A model generated the notes under the pieces. It ran no database searches, was not told where the DNA came from, and saw only the letters and a program-made list of their open reading frames with translations. 18,095 nt of DNA from Euperipatoides rowelli (Eukaryota; Onychophora; Udeonychophora; Euonychophora; Peripatopsidae): assembly GCA_003024985.2 (NCBI GenBank), contig PXIH01S0010346.1. One strand, 5' to 3'. This document shows positions 9,001 through 18,095 of the stretch, piece by piece; the stretch's first letter is position 1; every line of letters starts with the position of its first letter. The translations under genes and the position numbers were made by a program.

Positions 9001-12000
9001 TAAAATGTTCGACTCAGTGAAGATCAAAAAGGAAAAAATTGATATCAGAGATGATTTTCCTGTTTCTATTGATCAATCTGTGCAGAAGGAGAATCCCTTG
9101 CCATCCACTGAAATATTTAATGAAACAACTGCCCAGTCGGTGGTTGAAAATTTGGATAAGAAACCAGTTGAGGAGGAACAGAAAAGTCTTAAATCACTGG
9201 TTAGTTTTACCAAAGAAGAAAACACACAAAATAAAGAAAGTATAAATAATGAAGAAAATACAAAACATGAAGAAATTGCAAAAAATGAAAATACAGAAAA
9301 TGAAGAAAATACAATAAATGAAGAAAATATTATAAATGAAGAAAATACTATAAATGAAGAAAATACAATAAATGAAGAAATTACAAAAAATGAAGAAATT
9401 GCAAAAAATGAAGAAATTGCAAAAAATGAAGAAATTGCAAAAATTGAAGAAATTTCAAGAAATGAAGAAATATCAAAGAACGAAGAAATTTCAGAAAATG
9501 AAGAAAATGCAAAAAATGAAGAAACATCCAAAGATGAAGAAATGTCAAAAAATGAAGAAATTTCAGAAAATGAAGAAACTACAAAAAGTGAAGCAAATGT
9601 TAAATATATTCAAACTCAAGAAAATGTTGAGGCTAATGAAGTTCATGAAATTGTGAAAGCTGATGACAGTCAAAGAATAATAAATGAAATTCTCAATGAT
9701 GACAAAGAATTGCCACATGCTTCAAAAACCATATTACCTGAAATAAAACCCTCAGAACCATCTGAAATTGAATTGGAATCAGCTATTGAAATAAAACTTG
9801 AAAATGAAAAGAAATATGAAATTGCTTCTTTTGTTAAAAGTAAAGATAAAATCAAAGAAAGAAAATCATCTGGTACAGATAGTGCAAAATGTGGTCGAAA
9901 ATGCAAAAAGGAAAGTATTGATTCTTTTTTAAAGTCATGTAGATTAAACCAGGAAGTTGAAAATAATGAAATTGCTTCGGTTCCTGAAGCTGATTATATA
10001 GACTTAAAAGAAAAGAAAAATGAGCCTAAAAGGGAAACAAAATTTACTGTGGGTACGTCAAGAGCTGAAAAGAGATCTAGAAAAAAAAGTGAAAAGTCGG
10101 ATACCAAAGCTGAAACCGTTGGAGAAGATTTTGGTTCACCCAAACGGGAAGAAATTACCCAGCAGATAGAAACCAAAACTAATCATGATTCTTCAGTTTT
10201 AAAATCTTTAGGTACAAAAACTGATTCTAGTTCTTCTAGAGTTACTGATATCTATGATGTTTATGAATTTCGAATTGAAGATTTACCAGAAAGTATAAAT
10301 TCAAGACTTGGAAATAAAACATTGCTTCGAGATGAAAAGCTTCATCGAAATGATATGTTAGCTCAAGATAAAGCTGATATTCAAAAACGAGAAATATTTT
10401 CTAATTTGCATGATAATACTTACATTGATCACTCAAAAAATAAAGAAATTAAGAAGCAACACAGTGACTTTTATGAAAAGGAATTAAATAAAGTAAATAT
10501 TGGCAAAACAGAATCTGACAGTATTACTTATATTAATGAAAAAGATAAGTTATCTGTAGAAGTGAAAACAGAAACACCAATTTACGAACCTATTCCCCCA
10601 CTAATTCTTAATATTCCTTTATCAATTGTGAGATCCCGTCGAGGACGCAAGTCTAAATCTGATAAACATATAGAAGCAAAGATAACAATTGTCTCAAAAC
10701 CTGTTTCAGAATTACAAAAAGAAACTAATTTTGAATTGGAATCTAAGAAAGTAATAACAACTGAAGGTCATATTCTTGAAAAAGCAGAAGCATTATCAAA
10801 CCTAGTTCCAAAGTCTGAAGAAGGTGAACTAAAACCAGAAACAACAATTACCAGAAGTGGATTTTGTGATTTATCTGAATTTGATTCTAAACTAATTATT
10901 GATGAATCAAAAGAAGCTTTTGAACCTGAAAAACCTTTAGATTCCACTCTAAGTAATGTGAACAGCATTAATATGTATAAACAAGAATCAAGCTTATTAG
11001 AAGAAAGAAAAGTTGATGCAATTATTTTTGAAAAAGGGAAAATAGAAGAAGCAATCCTTATGCAACCAGAAAAACGTAAACGTGGTAGAAAGAAGAAAAG
11101 TTCTGATACTCCATTGTTATCTCCATCAATTGTAGAAGATAAGAAAAATGAAGGAGCAGTGTTGTCTAGTTGTATAAATGAAAACCACAAAACTGAAGAT
11201 ATAAAAGTAAAAGAAGAATTAATTTGTTCTGAAACAGTACCAGAAATAATTGCTAATAGTCATCTACAGGAGATATCAGAAATGTCTAAAGAGGAAGCAG
11301 AGATGGCATCTCAGGAAACCGAGAGTGCTGTAGCTAATCTTTTGAAACTGTCTGAAGACCCATGTAAACAAGATCTTACAGAAGAAACTTCTTTGCATGA
11401 NCACAGACATAACCCATTAGAGTTGAAAGATGATTCAATCAATTTACAAGGGACCCGAGTAGAATCTGTTAATGAAGAAGTAGATGTTGAAAAATCTTTT
11501 GCTACCTCTGTAACAACTACTTTGCCGACAGAAGGCATAAATGAAAACACTCAATTATCTCCTAATAAACCTCCATTAACTCTTAATTTAGGTCACTTGG
11601 CAATGTCAAAAGCTGCAGCGGCACGTTCAAATGTAGATCAAACTATTGAGGATGTTGTGAAAGGAAATTCCTTGAATGCTGAAAAAGATAATGAAGATAC
11701 ACCAAAGAGAAGATTACGATCTGCCAGGTCTAGGACTGAAGAGAAGCCACCGATCACCATAGAATCTGGCCAGGTAGTGACCTCACCACGAGCTATAACT
11801 GGGAACTCTAATAGTAGTAGCAGTCTTATCAGGGATTTGGAACCAGTTGTTGTACTAACTGCTCTTAGTGATAGTGTATCATCAAAAATTAAAACAGATT
11901 TAAAGACAGTAGGAATTGGCAATAGTGCTTCTAAAATTACTTCTCCTACTAAGGGAACATCTGTTAATTTGGTGCCAGGAATTAATACATCTTTCAATAT

Positions 12001-15000
12001 TTTTTCTACGTCAGCTGTAAATCAGTCTAATCATAGCACAACTTTAACATCATCTACTGCACAGATGATTAGTTTGGGCACCTTGAAAGACAGTAAATCA
12101 GAGAATGTTGAAATATTGTCCTATCCTGTTATAACATCTACTTGCATCGCCAATACAAAATCTTGCGAACAAAAACAACATGGAAATATTAATAATCATG
12201 AAGTACCTGTCCCCTCAATATCTGTGGTCACTTCACTTGACAAAAATGATACCAGTTTAACTTGTCTGCCAACATCACTTCCTCCCCTTGTTTCTACAAG
12301 TATGACTTTTGGTTCCAATATAGCCGAACCTATGCCAGCTTTAACATCTCTACCATGTAATAATACATCTGTAGTATCTGTTACATTTTCTTGCGCACCA
12401 GTTTTTACTTCAAGAGTTTCTTCTGTTTCTCTTCCTACTACTACGTCCTGTAATCAAATTGATAAAAAGCCAACTTATTCTCCAATAACTCCAATTACAC
12501 CCACTTCTATTAGCAGTCCACAATTATCACCATTACTCTCTGAAAATGATTCCTCTATTCCAACTTGTAAAGCTTCAGTTATAGCTAGCAGCTCTTTAAG
12601 AACGACCAGATCTTCAAGAGCAGCTGTGATGGAAGAGAAGAATCTGAGAGCTACATCTAGGAGAGATTTAAAAGAAAATACTTTGGAAAGAAGATTAAGC
12701 ACAGAAACTAGATCAAATGCTGAAATAAGGACAATTGCAGAAACAAGATCAAACGTAGAAACAAGGTCAAGTGATTTGTCATTTAAAAATAATGGTTCCA
12801 TTACAATAAAACAGGCTAATAATCCTCTTTCACCAGTCTCTGGAAGATCAGCTTTTCAGACAACAATTGGTGAGCCTGCCATCTCTACTGCTTCCTCAGT
12901 TGATGAAAATACTAATAAAATTGCTACCAGATCCCAAACTGGAAGATATGGACGAACACGTGCAGCTACCAGATCTCAAACTGCTGCAGCTGCTGCGGCA
13001 GCCTGTGTTCCACACTCAGATTTGTCACCTACAAAAACTGTTTCAGAAGGACGAGAACGAACTCGGGTATCACTTAGATCCTCCATTAAATTTGATAACC
13101 ATCAAGAGTCTTGTATTGAAATGGAAAAACAAAACACCATTAATTCATTTAATAAAGTGCAACAAGATGCTACCACAACTGAAGATGCAACAAAAGAAAC
13201 AATTCCAAAAATAATTTCCAGGATTACTATGCCTGATGATACTAAACAATTACCAGAAAGAAAGAAATTGATTATGAAAATTAGTATAAATAGTATTGAA
13301 TCAGGTAAAAATTCAGAAGAATTGAAGAGTACTTTTGTAAAAACTGAGAAAGATCCATATAATGAGGATAAAGCCCTACAGTCTACTTCAGAAAATAAAT
13401 TGGAAGAGTTAAATGTGAAAGATTTAGCAGAGGCTGTGATTCAACGAGCTTTTAAAAATGAGAGTGGAAAACATGAAAAAGTTTCCCATAGTTTATCAGT
13501 ATTTTCATTTGATGGTCCTTCTAAAGAATCCTCATCACAGAGTATTGCTAAATTATTTGCTGAAACAAAATTGAAAGAAGAAAGTTCCTTAGAATCTATT
13601 AAACAAAAATCTCCCAAATTAAATACCATTGTACTGCCTCTTAAGGATGAACCAAAAGAGGTTATGCATTTACCTAAAACAAATAATTTATCAAGAATTG
13701 AACAGGACTCGCGTTCATCACCAAAACAACAGCCTGAAGATCTTACAATGAATAAGTGTCAAGTCACAGAAAATCATCACCTTTTACAAACATTTACAAA
13801 ACCTGAAATCATTGAAAACAATCGATCATCTCCACGAATATTAATGGCATCATCCTTAGAGCAAAGAAATCCTTTATATGGCACTAGTGTTGTAGTAAGT
13901 TCCCCGAAAGTACAATTTGATGGCCAACCAAATTCTCCTCGGATAATTTCATCTCAAACAATTCCTGAACAACTTACAATTTCTCAATTGAAAGTTTCTA
14001 ATGTGCCATCACCCAAAGCATTGTCCATGACATCTGGCCCAGACCAGCATAAAGGTGCACCCGGTGAGTTAATCAAGGGACAACCTGCAATGCCTGAGGT
14101 GGTCCTACTTTCACAGCAATGTCAGAGATTGAACAACAACCATCCTCCCCAACAGAAAACCCGTACTGGTATTCCATCACCAAAAGCACCTGCTCCGCAA
14201 CAAAGTCCTGTAATAGTACAACAATCAGGATATCCTTTGCCACCATATGAAAATCCCTTAACCCAGAGGATTAGCCCTCACATAATTGAAAAGGCTTACC
14301 CTCATGGAGGTGGTGTCATTGCAGATTTGTTGCAAGGACAATCATATAATTTGCAGTCACACAAAGAACTGCTTACCCACTCTGGAGGGCAAATTCTGGA
14401 CCGCGCTGGCAATCCTATCTTGAGAACAGCTCCTCAGCTGCACCCAGATATTGCAAGATTGGGCAATCCCACTCCACCACATACTCCTCCAACACATTCT
14501 AATGTTTCTCATATTCCTTCTTCAGAAATTCATGCTTCGCTGCACTTAAGGCATCCTGTGCTTCCTCCTAGTGTTGTTCATTCTTCTGTTCAAATGGCCC
14601 GTCCTGAATTGTCCTATCTTCACCAACATTTACTTTACAGTCTACATTCTGATAACCGTCAATCACAGCATCATTTAGAGCCAAGGATTCCCATGCAAAT
14701 GAACTCTCAAAGACCTAATATGCAACAGAGAATGATGTATTCACAAGTTGGATACAGAAATTCTCAACAATATCTTGATATAAGGCCGCAGCAAGGGGAC
14801 ACTAAGGGACAAGTGTCCTTGGAACAACGAACATCTATTGAAAGTAATGACTGTAAAATTTTAACACCTGATAATAAATCTCAAAGTTGTTCTGAGAGAA
14901 AGGAGAGTGTTGTGGAAGCTGGACCTTCCTCTAGCCCTCTCCTACAACATCATCCTCTTATCAAACAACCGCAGCCTCAATATGCTGCCCAGCTACGACA

Positions 15001-15658
15001 ACCTAGTCCTCAATATCCTCAGGAAAGGCTGGCTTCTTCTCCTGTTATTTCTGCTTATGGTGGACAGCACAGAATGCCGTTTACAATAGACAGGGTTCCC
15101 CAACCTAGAACTGATATAAAAGTATCCCAATCACAATTTGATGCCCGCATGAATGTAACGAGAGGATCATATTCTGAGGTAAAATCGGACAGCAAAGCTA
15201 GTAATTTACCTTCAGATGTTCCTCAATCTGCTCATTATGGAGGCATGCCATTACATGGACAAATTTCTGTTCCTAGTGGTTATTTACCAATGACTTTGTC
15301 AGGTCCTGGTAATTCTAACCGTCTTGGTCCTGATCTTAATATTCAATATCCTATGTCAAACACTCCGGTCTCATTATATCAAGATCAGTTGTCTGCTGTT
15401 CGAGGAGAACAACGCACTCCACCTGTTAATCACCCTTCAGTACCATCTCCGTTTGATGTGCCTATGTCTGCTATTCAGTCACAATCTGGACCACATCCGA
15501 TGGGACGTGGTTCTCACATGCCAAGGCCAACTTCACCATCTTTAATAGATTCCCATCCAGGGGCTCAAATTTTGGAATTACCAGGGATGAGGTCATCCCC
15601 TCATCAACTACATTCAATTCAGTTATTGGCACAAGGAGATCTTGTAGCGTTATTACAG
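3031..15658 (+). CDS. spen: spen giant exon: disordered central region up to the start of the SPOC domain
   Basis: One open frame of 12,628 bases (about 4,210 codons) starts with NYDEFSQGSG and ends with DLVALLQ. The donor GT at 15659 follows in phase 0. Spen proteins are nuclear co-repressor scaffolds: the RRMs bind RNA, and the SPOC domain recruits SMRT/NCoR-HDAC and related complexes. In order I see an RS-rich start, a Pro-rich stretch with an AT-hook-like motif (3521), TTLGYRKQMEARKALEQQ (4391; human SPEN has a similar YRKQME block), an acidic DSDFSPGDSPTLDERIRALD block (5096), SSIIDQDSKRLEHINEK (5363; close to SSIFEQDSKRLQHLERK in human SPEN), long Lys/Ser/Glu-rich tracts (6150-9600), basic RGRK patches (10631, 11072), Ser/Thr-rich and Pro/Gln/His-rich regions, and the pre-SPOC tail SSPHQLHSIQLLAQGDLVALLQ, comparable to the residues just before KYPIVWQG in human SPEN. 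Single undetermined bases lie at 8998 and 11401. The SPOC domain itself is downstream. The human comparisons are from memory. Family assignment is strong. Confidence 0.93.
3521..3544 (+). other. spen: AT-hook-like motif RPGRPRTP in spen
   Basis: The codons read RPGRPRTP, followed by a Pro-rich run. The GRPR core resembles the AT-hook, which binds the minor groove of AT-rich DNA. Vertebrate SPEN also has an RRGRPPK-type motif, although in a different place. DNA binding is inferred only. Confidence 0.45.
4391..4450 (+). other. spen: conserved SPEN island with GYRKQMEARK
   Basis: The segment reads DTTLGYRKQMEARKALEQQN. Human SPEN, as I recall it, has a DHTQSYRKQMEQSRRKQQ block in the corresponding order along the protein. 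Such an island within otherwise divergent disordered sequence points to a short helix or binding motif kept since the bilaterian ancestor. Its partner is not known to me. Confidence 0.6.
5096..5185 (+). other. spen: acidic conserved block with LDERIRALDQKF
   Basis: The block begins DSDFSPGDSPTLDERIRALD and continues with QKFNAWNGPN. The acidic DSD...SP start followed by an amphipathic helix-like stretch ending in KFNAW resembles the LEPGEVPSDSDEDG ... WDSRFANF arrangement that I recall in human SPEN. This is a weaker match than the YRKQME and DQDSKRL blocks. DSDFSP and DSPT are candidate acidic or proline-directed phosphorylation sites. Confidence 0.45.
5342..5500 (+). other. spen: conserved SPEN island with DQDSKRLEHINEK
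   Basis: The segment reads AKALLAKSSIIDQDSKRLEH, then INEKYEP, and shortly after it TFDLSLKTKFMGIRTKAAAKE. Human SPEN, as I recall, has SSIFEQDSKRLQHLERK followed by a VLFHSRFMELTRMQQKEKE stretch, so both halves and their order are kept. This is the strongest evidence outside the RRM/SPOC ends that the giant exon is spen. The role of the island is unknown to me. Confidence 0.7.
6662..6842 (+). repeat. spen: tandem SESNK repeat in the coding sequence
   Basis: About a dozen copies of a 5-residue (15-base) unit, typically NKSES with variants KPES, KSEF, KTES, KSDS. The central copies are nearly identical at the DNA level (AATAAATCTGAATCA). This indicates recent slippage or unequal exchange within the Lys/Ser/Glu-rich region. 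The encoded stretch is disordered, with alternating Ser and charge. Confidence 0.9.
7512..7850 (+). repeat. spen: diverged DSDTN/HSKK repeat region
   Basis: Related modules recur: DDSDTNLSCITD, DTDVSIITHSKK, ETDASSSSHSKK and EDSDTNISGLTE. Each is followed by a basic KSKK/KKKK/RRRK cluster. Unlike the near-perfect repeats at 6662 and 9248, the copies have diverged, so this is an older duplication of an acidic-hydrophobic plus basic module. The hydrophobic cores (VSIIT, NLSCIT) beside acids resemble SUMO-interacting motifs (inference). Confidence 0.6.
7856..7885 (+). other. spen: candidate SUMO-interacting motif DTPILLIAEG
   Basis: A sharp hydrophobic run (PILLIAE) stands in a strongly charged Lys/Glu/Ser desert, with acidic residues just before it. 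This fits the general SIM pattern of three or four aliphatic residues flanked by acids. It is the most conspicuous hydrophobic island in this charged region. Function is inferred from pattern only. Confidence 0.35.
9248..9598 (+). repeat. spen: tandem 18-base repeat encoding NEENTI/NEEIAK hexapeptides
   Basis: Roughly twenty copies of a hexapeptide NEE(N/I)xx, in two families: NEENTI early and NEEIAK/NEEISK later. Neighbouring copies are almost identical (AATGAAGAAATTGCAAAA). The A+G-rich plus strand makes it almost pure purine. The stretch is highly acidic and may form a charged helix. The copy number is likely variable between individuals or related species. Confidence 0.92.
10631..10666 (+). 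other. spen: basic RSRRGRKSKSDK patch
   Basis: RSRRGRKSKSDK follows a hydrophobic-proline stretch (PIPPLILNIPLSIV). RRGRKSK is a degenerate AT-hook or nuclear-localisation-like cluster. A second similar patch lies at 11072. Function is inferred from composition only. Confidence 0.35.
11072..11098 (+). other. spen: basic KRKRGRKKK patch
   Basis: Nine residues KRKRGRKKK, followed by SSDTPLLSPS. The pattern suits a classical monopartite nuclear localisation signal and a degenerate AT-hook. It pairs with the RRGRK patch about 440 bases upstream. The protein family is nuclear, so an NLS is reasonable but not proven. Confidence 0.45.
12983..13003 (+). repeat. spen: poly-alanine run (A7) in spen
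   Basis: Seven Ala codons (mixed GCT, GCA, GCG, GCC) lie within RAATRSQT...CVPH, just after a repeated TRSQT motif. The mixed codon use shows it is not a recent pure-triplet expansion. Confidence 0.85.
13733..13756 (+). other. spen: CtBP-type binding motif PEDLTMNK
   Basis: PEDLTMNK fits the PxDL(S/T) consensus through which repressors recruit CtBP, and has a basic residue shortly after, as in many known sites. Vertebrate SHARP acts in complexes with CtBP/CtIP, so such a site would suit the protein's role. The flanks (SSPKQQ before it) are disordered and accessible. It is inferred from the motif. Confidence 0.45.
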
Positions 15659-16203
15659 GTATTTTCATTAATTTGCTTTTGTGTACAGTATAGCATTTGT
15701 CTAAAACCCTATTCTGTATCTTGTTATTCATAATCTATATTCCAATGACTGTATTGGATAATAGCAGGCTGGTTGTTCTTTCACAATTTGTTAGAACTAT
15801 TGGTTTATTTATCTGTAATATATATTATTTTATGTTTTGAAAGTGACGAGCTCATATTTGCACTTTCTTAATAATCATATTACGATACTTGCATGGAGAG
15901 AACAATTACATTTGTAGCAATTATGATTTTTGCTTTCAATCGTACATTTGCAACATATTTTCAGTTAATGCTAGGTTTTATTATAAAGTGTCGGCAATGA
16001 TGAATTTCTGTGTTTGTCTTTCTAAGATATATTTTCCTCCAATGAAAAATTTCAAAGATAAATAAGGAAAACCATCATATATCAATCGATCATTAGATTG
16101 ACCATTAAGGAAGCCATTAAATTTAATGTACTTTAGACTTAGATTTTCTTAAGCTGTGCTTAACATGGGAGTTTATTCACAAATTAAAGAATTAAGGTGT
16201 TAA

Positions 16204-16304
16204 ATCTCAATTAATGTAAGGGGTTCAAACCTGTCATTTTATTTGGTATACAGTATTGTGGTTGGAATTTTGGATAAGGTTTGAGTTCCCCTTTACATTA
16301 GAGA
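16204..16304. repeat. imperfect inverted repeat (about 28-base arms)
   Basis: The left arm 16204-16232 (ATCTCAATTAATGTAAGGGG, then TTCAAACCT) pairs with the right arm 16277-16304, whose reverse complement is ATCTCTAATGTAAAGGGGAA, then CTCAAACCT. The arms differ by a few indels and are about 44 bases apart. This would fold into a long hairpin and could be a MITE-like element or terminal inverted repeats of a small relic. No target-site duplication could be fixed by eye. Confidence 0.6.
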
Positions 16305-16309
16305 TAAGG

Positions 16310-16330
16310 GCACACCAGGTAGGGGTGTGC
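16310..16330. repeat. short perfect hairpin GCACACC/GGTGTGC
   Basis: The 7-base arms 16310-16316 and 16324-16330 are perfectly complementary around a 7-base loop. They lie immediately after the longer inverted repeat. No T-run follows, so it is not a terminator. It may be part of the same mobile-element relic. Confidence 0.5.
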
Positions 16331-17032
16331 TAATTTCTAGGATATTTAAAATTAAGTTAGATTTCAGAAGGGTTACCTGCTTCTCGGCTTTCTTTATCTA
16401 AATAAAAATAGTGAGAATGTACAAAGTAACATAGAAACAAAAATAGTTTAATAAGATTTATTCTTATCAATGATGCTATTTTCATGAATATCAAATGCAA
16501 TATCAATTAATAATTTTCTATATAATACTTATGGATTCAATGTAAATTTATATGTTAACACTAGAAGGTTTTTTTGTTGTTGTATATTTTTATGTTTATT
16601 TTATGGTTTTGAATAGACTTACAAAGCTGGCTAGTAGTGTTGAGCAGGGCTTCAGTGAATATCTCCAGATATTAGTCCTTTATTGGAAACTTCAGATTGG
16701 AGCGGAGGTTGGAAGTTGGCACACATATTGTAGATTTTTTTCATGTTGTTGGAGGCTTGAGTGCCGGGACTGAACTTTTGTTATTGTTGTATTTGAAATA
16801 GACTGCCATGTTGGATTAGCTGGCAGATGTGGTATGAAGTAGACTAGTGTTGACTAACAGTTGCGATATGATTAAAAGATTAGGATCTTTTATACTTGTT
16901 GATCACTGATAAAATGAAAGATAAGGATTGGCCTATTCTAGTGTTTCATGGTCCAATCAGGATCTAGATTTGAAGCTGTCTTCATAGCCTCGGCATTTAT
17001 TTAGATGAGCTGCTGTAGTTTAATCTGGTCAT

Positions 17033-17111
17033 TAGTGCTGGGCGATTGATAGAAATTTCTAATTGATTAATCGAAATGTAAATAATCACGATTATTCAAC
17101 TAATCAATTAT
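17033..17111. repeat. AT-rich palindromic repeat relic (GCTGGGCGATTGAT ... ATTAATCG ... CGATTAT)
   Basis: TAATTGATTA at 17060-17069 is perfectly complementary to TAATCAATTA at 17101-17110. Inside it, AATCG (17069-17073) pairs with CGATT (17089-17093). It is preceded by TTAGTGCTGGGCGATTGAT. Sequences of the type GTGTTGGGCGATTAATCGATTA are, as I recall, widespread at the ends of dispersed animal repeats, so this is likely a decayed dispersed element. Family unknown. Confidence 0.4.
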
Positions 17112-18095
17112 TAATTCCAAACCCAATCAATATGTTTCAAAAAAAATTTAAATAGTTATAAATATTTAATTTAATGATGTTTCTGGCCACAAAATTTTAT
17201 TTCTCTATGTCAACATAAATTAAATTTATATAACCTAATTATTTCTTGGGCAAGGCCTTTTTATGTAATTACGTTTTGCCAAGTTTGAATATACCTGAAA
17301 TAATAAAGGTTAGGGGATCAACAAACAAAGTTTTAAGATTTGTCTAAAAAAGTCAACAACCTTCTTTCTTTTCTTAATTCCCAACCCCATCCAATTCTCT
17401 GTAATTTGCAATTCAGCTTATTATTTTATAGTTATTTAGAACCTTGGAGTTACATAATTGTTCTATAAAAGTACTCTATCTTGAAAATCTTTATACAAAT
17501 GCATTTTTGCCTCTCCCTCCCATTAAATCTAAATTACAAAATGAATAACCTACCCTCAGTCCCTCATGTCTTAAGTAATATTCAATGAATTGTAAGGACA
17601 TAAACTCTAAAGCTAAATAATCTAAGATAACCATAACTTTTTTTCTATGAAATAAAAGCAAACAATAAATGTTCAAATGATTAAAAAATACAAATATTAA
17701 AAATATTGATTTTAAATTTCATATTATTACAACTTTCTAGACATCTATTGTAGCTACTAATAAAGGACAGTTACACTATTAAGCATTTTCAAATTAGCAT
17801 ATTTTCACTATTAACACATTATCGGTAATACAGTAACTTGTTAACCCTATACAGATTATTCCCTATTTTCCGTGGGCGGTTCAACTGGTTTGTGGATTAT
17901 TCGTGGTAGCAAAAAAAGAAACACTAGCCATAAAAATCCTAAAATCTTATATATTAATTTAACAGAAGGCTATATATTGGCCAAGATGATTGTTTATTGA
18001 GTGATAAATTGATGCTCCGCCTGACTATGATCTTCAATTAAAAAAAAAGAAAATACAGGAAAAAAGCAAAAAACAATAACTGATTATTTTAAAGT

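Larger units (their letters stand above)
15659..18095 (+). other. spen: 5' part of the intron before the SPOC exon
   Basis: The sequence begins GTATTTTCATT after CAG. If this donor is not used, the long frame runs only to a TAA at 15731-15733 and loses the SPOC domain. I searched the remaining 2.4 kb for the RYPV/KYPIVWQGLLALKN start of SPOC and did not find it, so the intron continues past the window. A 73-codon frame at 16552-16773 has no recognisable domain. The intron contains the hairpins at 16204-16330 and 17033-17111, and a somewhat less AT-rich stretch around 16620-16860, possibly mobile-element debris. Confidence 0.8.

Noticed and set aside
9073-9531. A 152-codon minus-strand frame with repeated SSF units
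   Set aside because: It is the antisense reading of the NEExxx tandem repeat and is open only because the 18-base repeat lacks stops in that frame.
16552-16773. A 73-codon plus-strand frame in the last intron
   Set aside because: There is no recognisable domain, no splice sites linking it to the spen frame and no SPOC residues. Its length is not unusual for chance or for mobile-element debris.
1-18095. CRISPR arrays, operons or bacterial-type mobile elements
   Set aside because: The tandem repeats are in-frame coding repeats or simple sequence without spacer structure. Splice sites and exon phases show a eukaryotic gene.

Overview
This window is eukaryotic nuclear DNA from an AT-rich animal genome, most likely an arthropod (a chelicerate is possible, but nothing here proves it). 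It has GT-AG introns with polypyrimidine tracts, large AT-rich introns and one very long disordered-protein exon. Everything identifiable belongs to one plus-strand gene, an orthologue of split ends (spen; vertebrate SPEN/SHARP/MINT, 'MSX2-interacting protein'). This is a giant nuclear co-repressor with N-terminal RRM domains, thousands of disordered residues and a C-terminal SPOC domain. The window holds the inner part of the gene. The exons for most of the RRMs lie upstream and the SPOC exons lie downstream.

Layout: 1-673 is the end of an intron. 674-824 is an exon with the last strand and helix-side end of the final RRM and the start of the linker. 825-2758 is an intron with a probable tRNA-derived SINE relic, a small minisatellite and simple repeats. 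2759-2932 is an Arg-rich linker exon. 2933-3030 is a 98-base intron. 3031-15658 is one uninterrupted 12,628-base coding exon (about 4,210 codons). It ends in phase 0 exactly where the SPOC domain is expected to begin. 15659-18095 is an intron with no recognisable gene, but with inverted-repeat structures that look like mobile-element debris.

Within the giant exon the order is: Arg/Ser-rich start, Pro-rich stretch with an AT-hook-like motif, short islands that match vertebrate SPEN as I remember it (around 4391, 5096 and 5342), a Lys/Ser/Glu-rich charged region with internal tandem repeats (about 6150-9600), two RGRK basic patches, a Ser/Thr-rich region, a CtBP-type PEDLT motif (13733) and a Pro/Gln/His-rich tail leading into SPOC.

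Most notable anomaly: the 674-824 exon does not read through in one frame. Its first half (RRM end) and second half (joining exons 2 and 3) are in different frames. This implies a 1-base deficit or a 2-base excess around 767-785. Uncorrected, translation would stop at 3402-3404. An assembly error or indel allele is the simplest explanation. I found no evidence for a novel multi-gene system, CRISPR array or operon.
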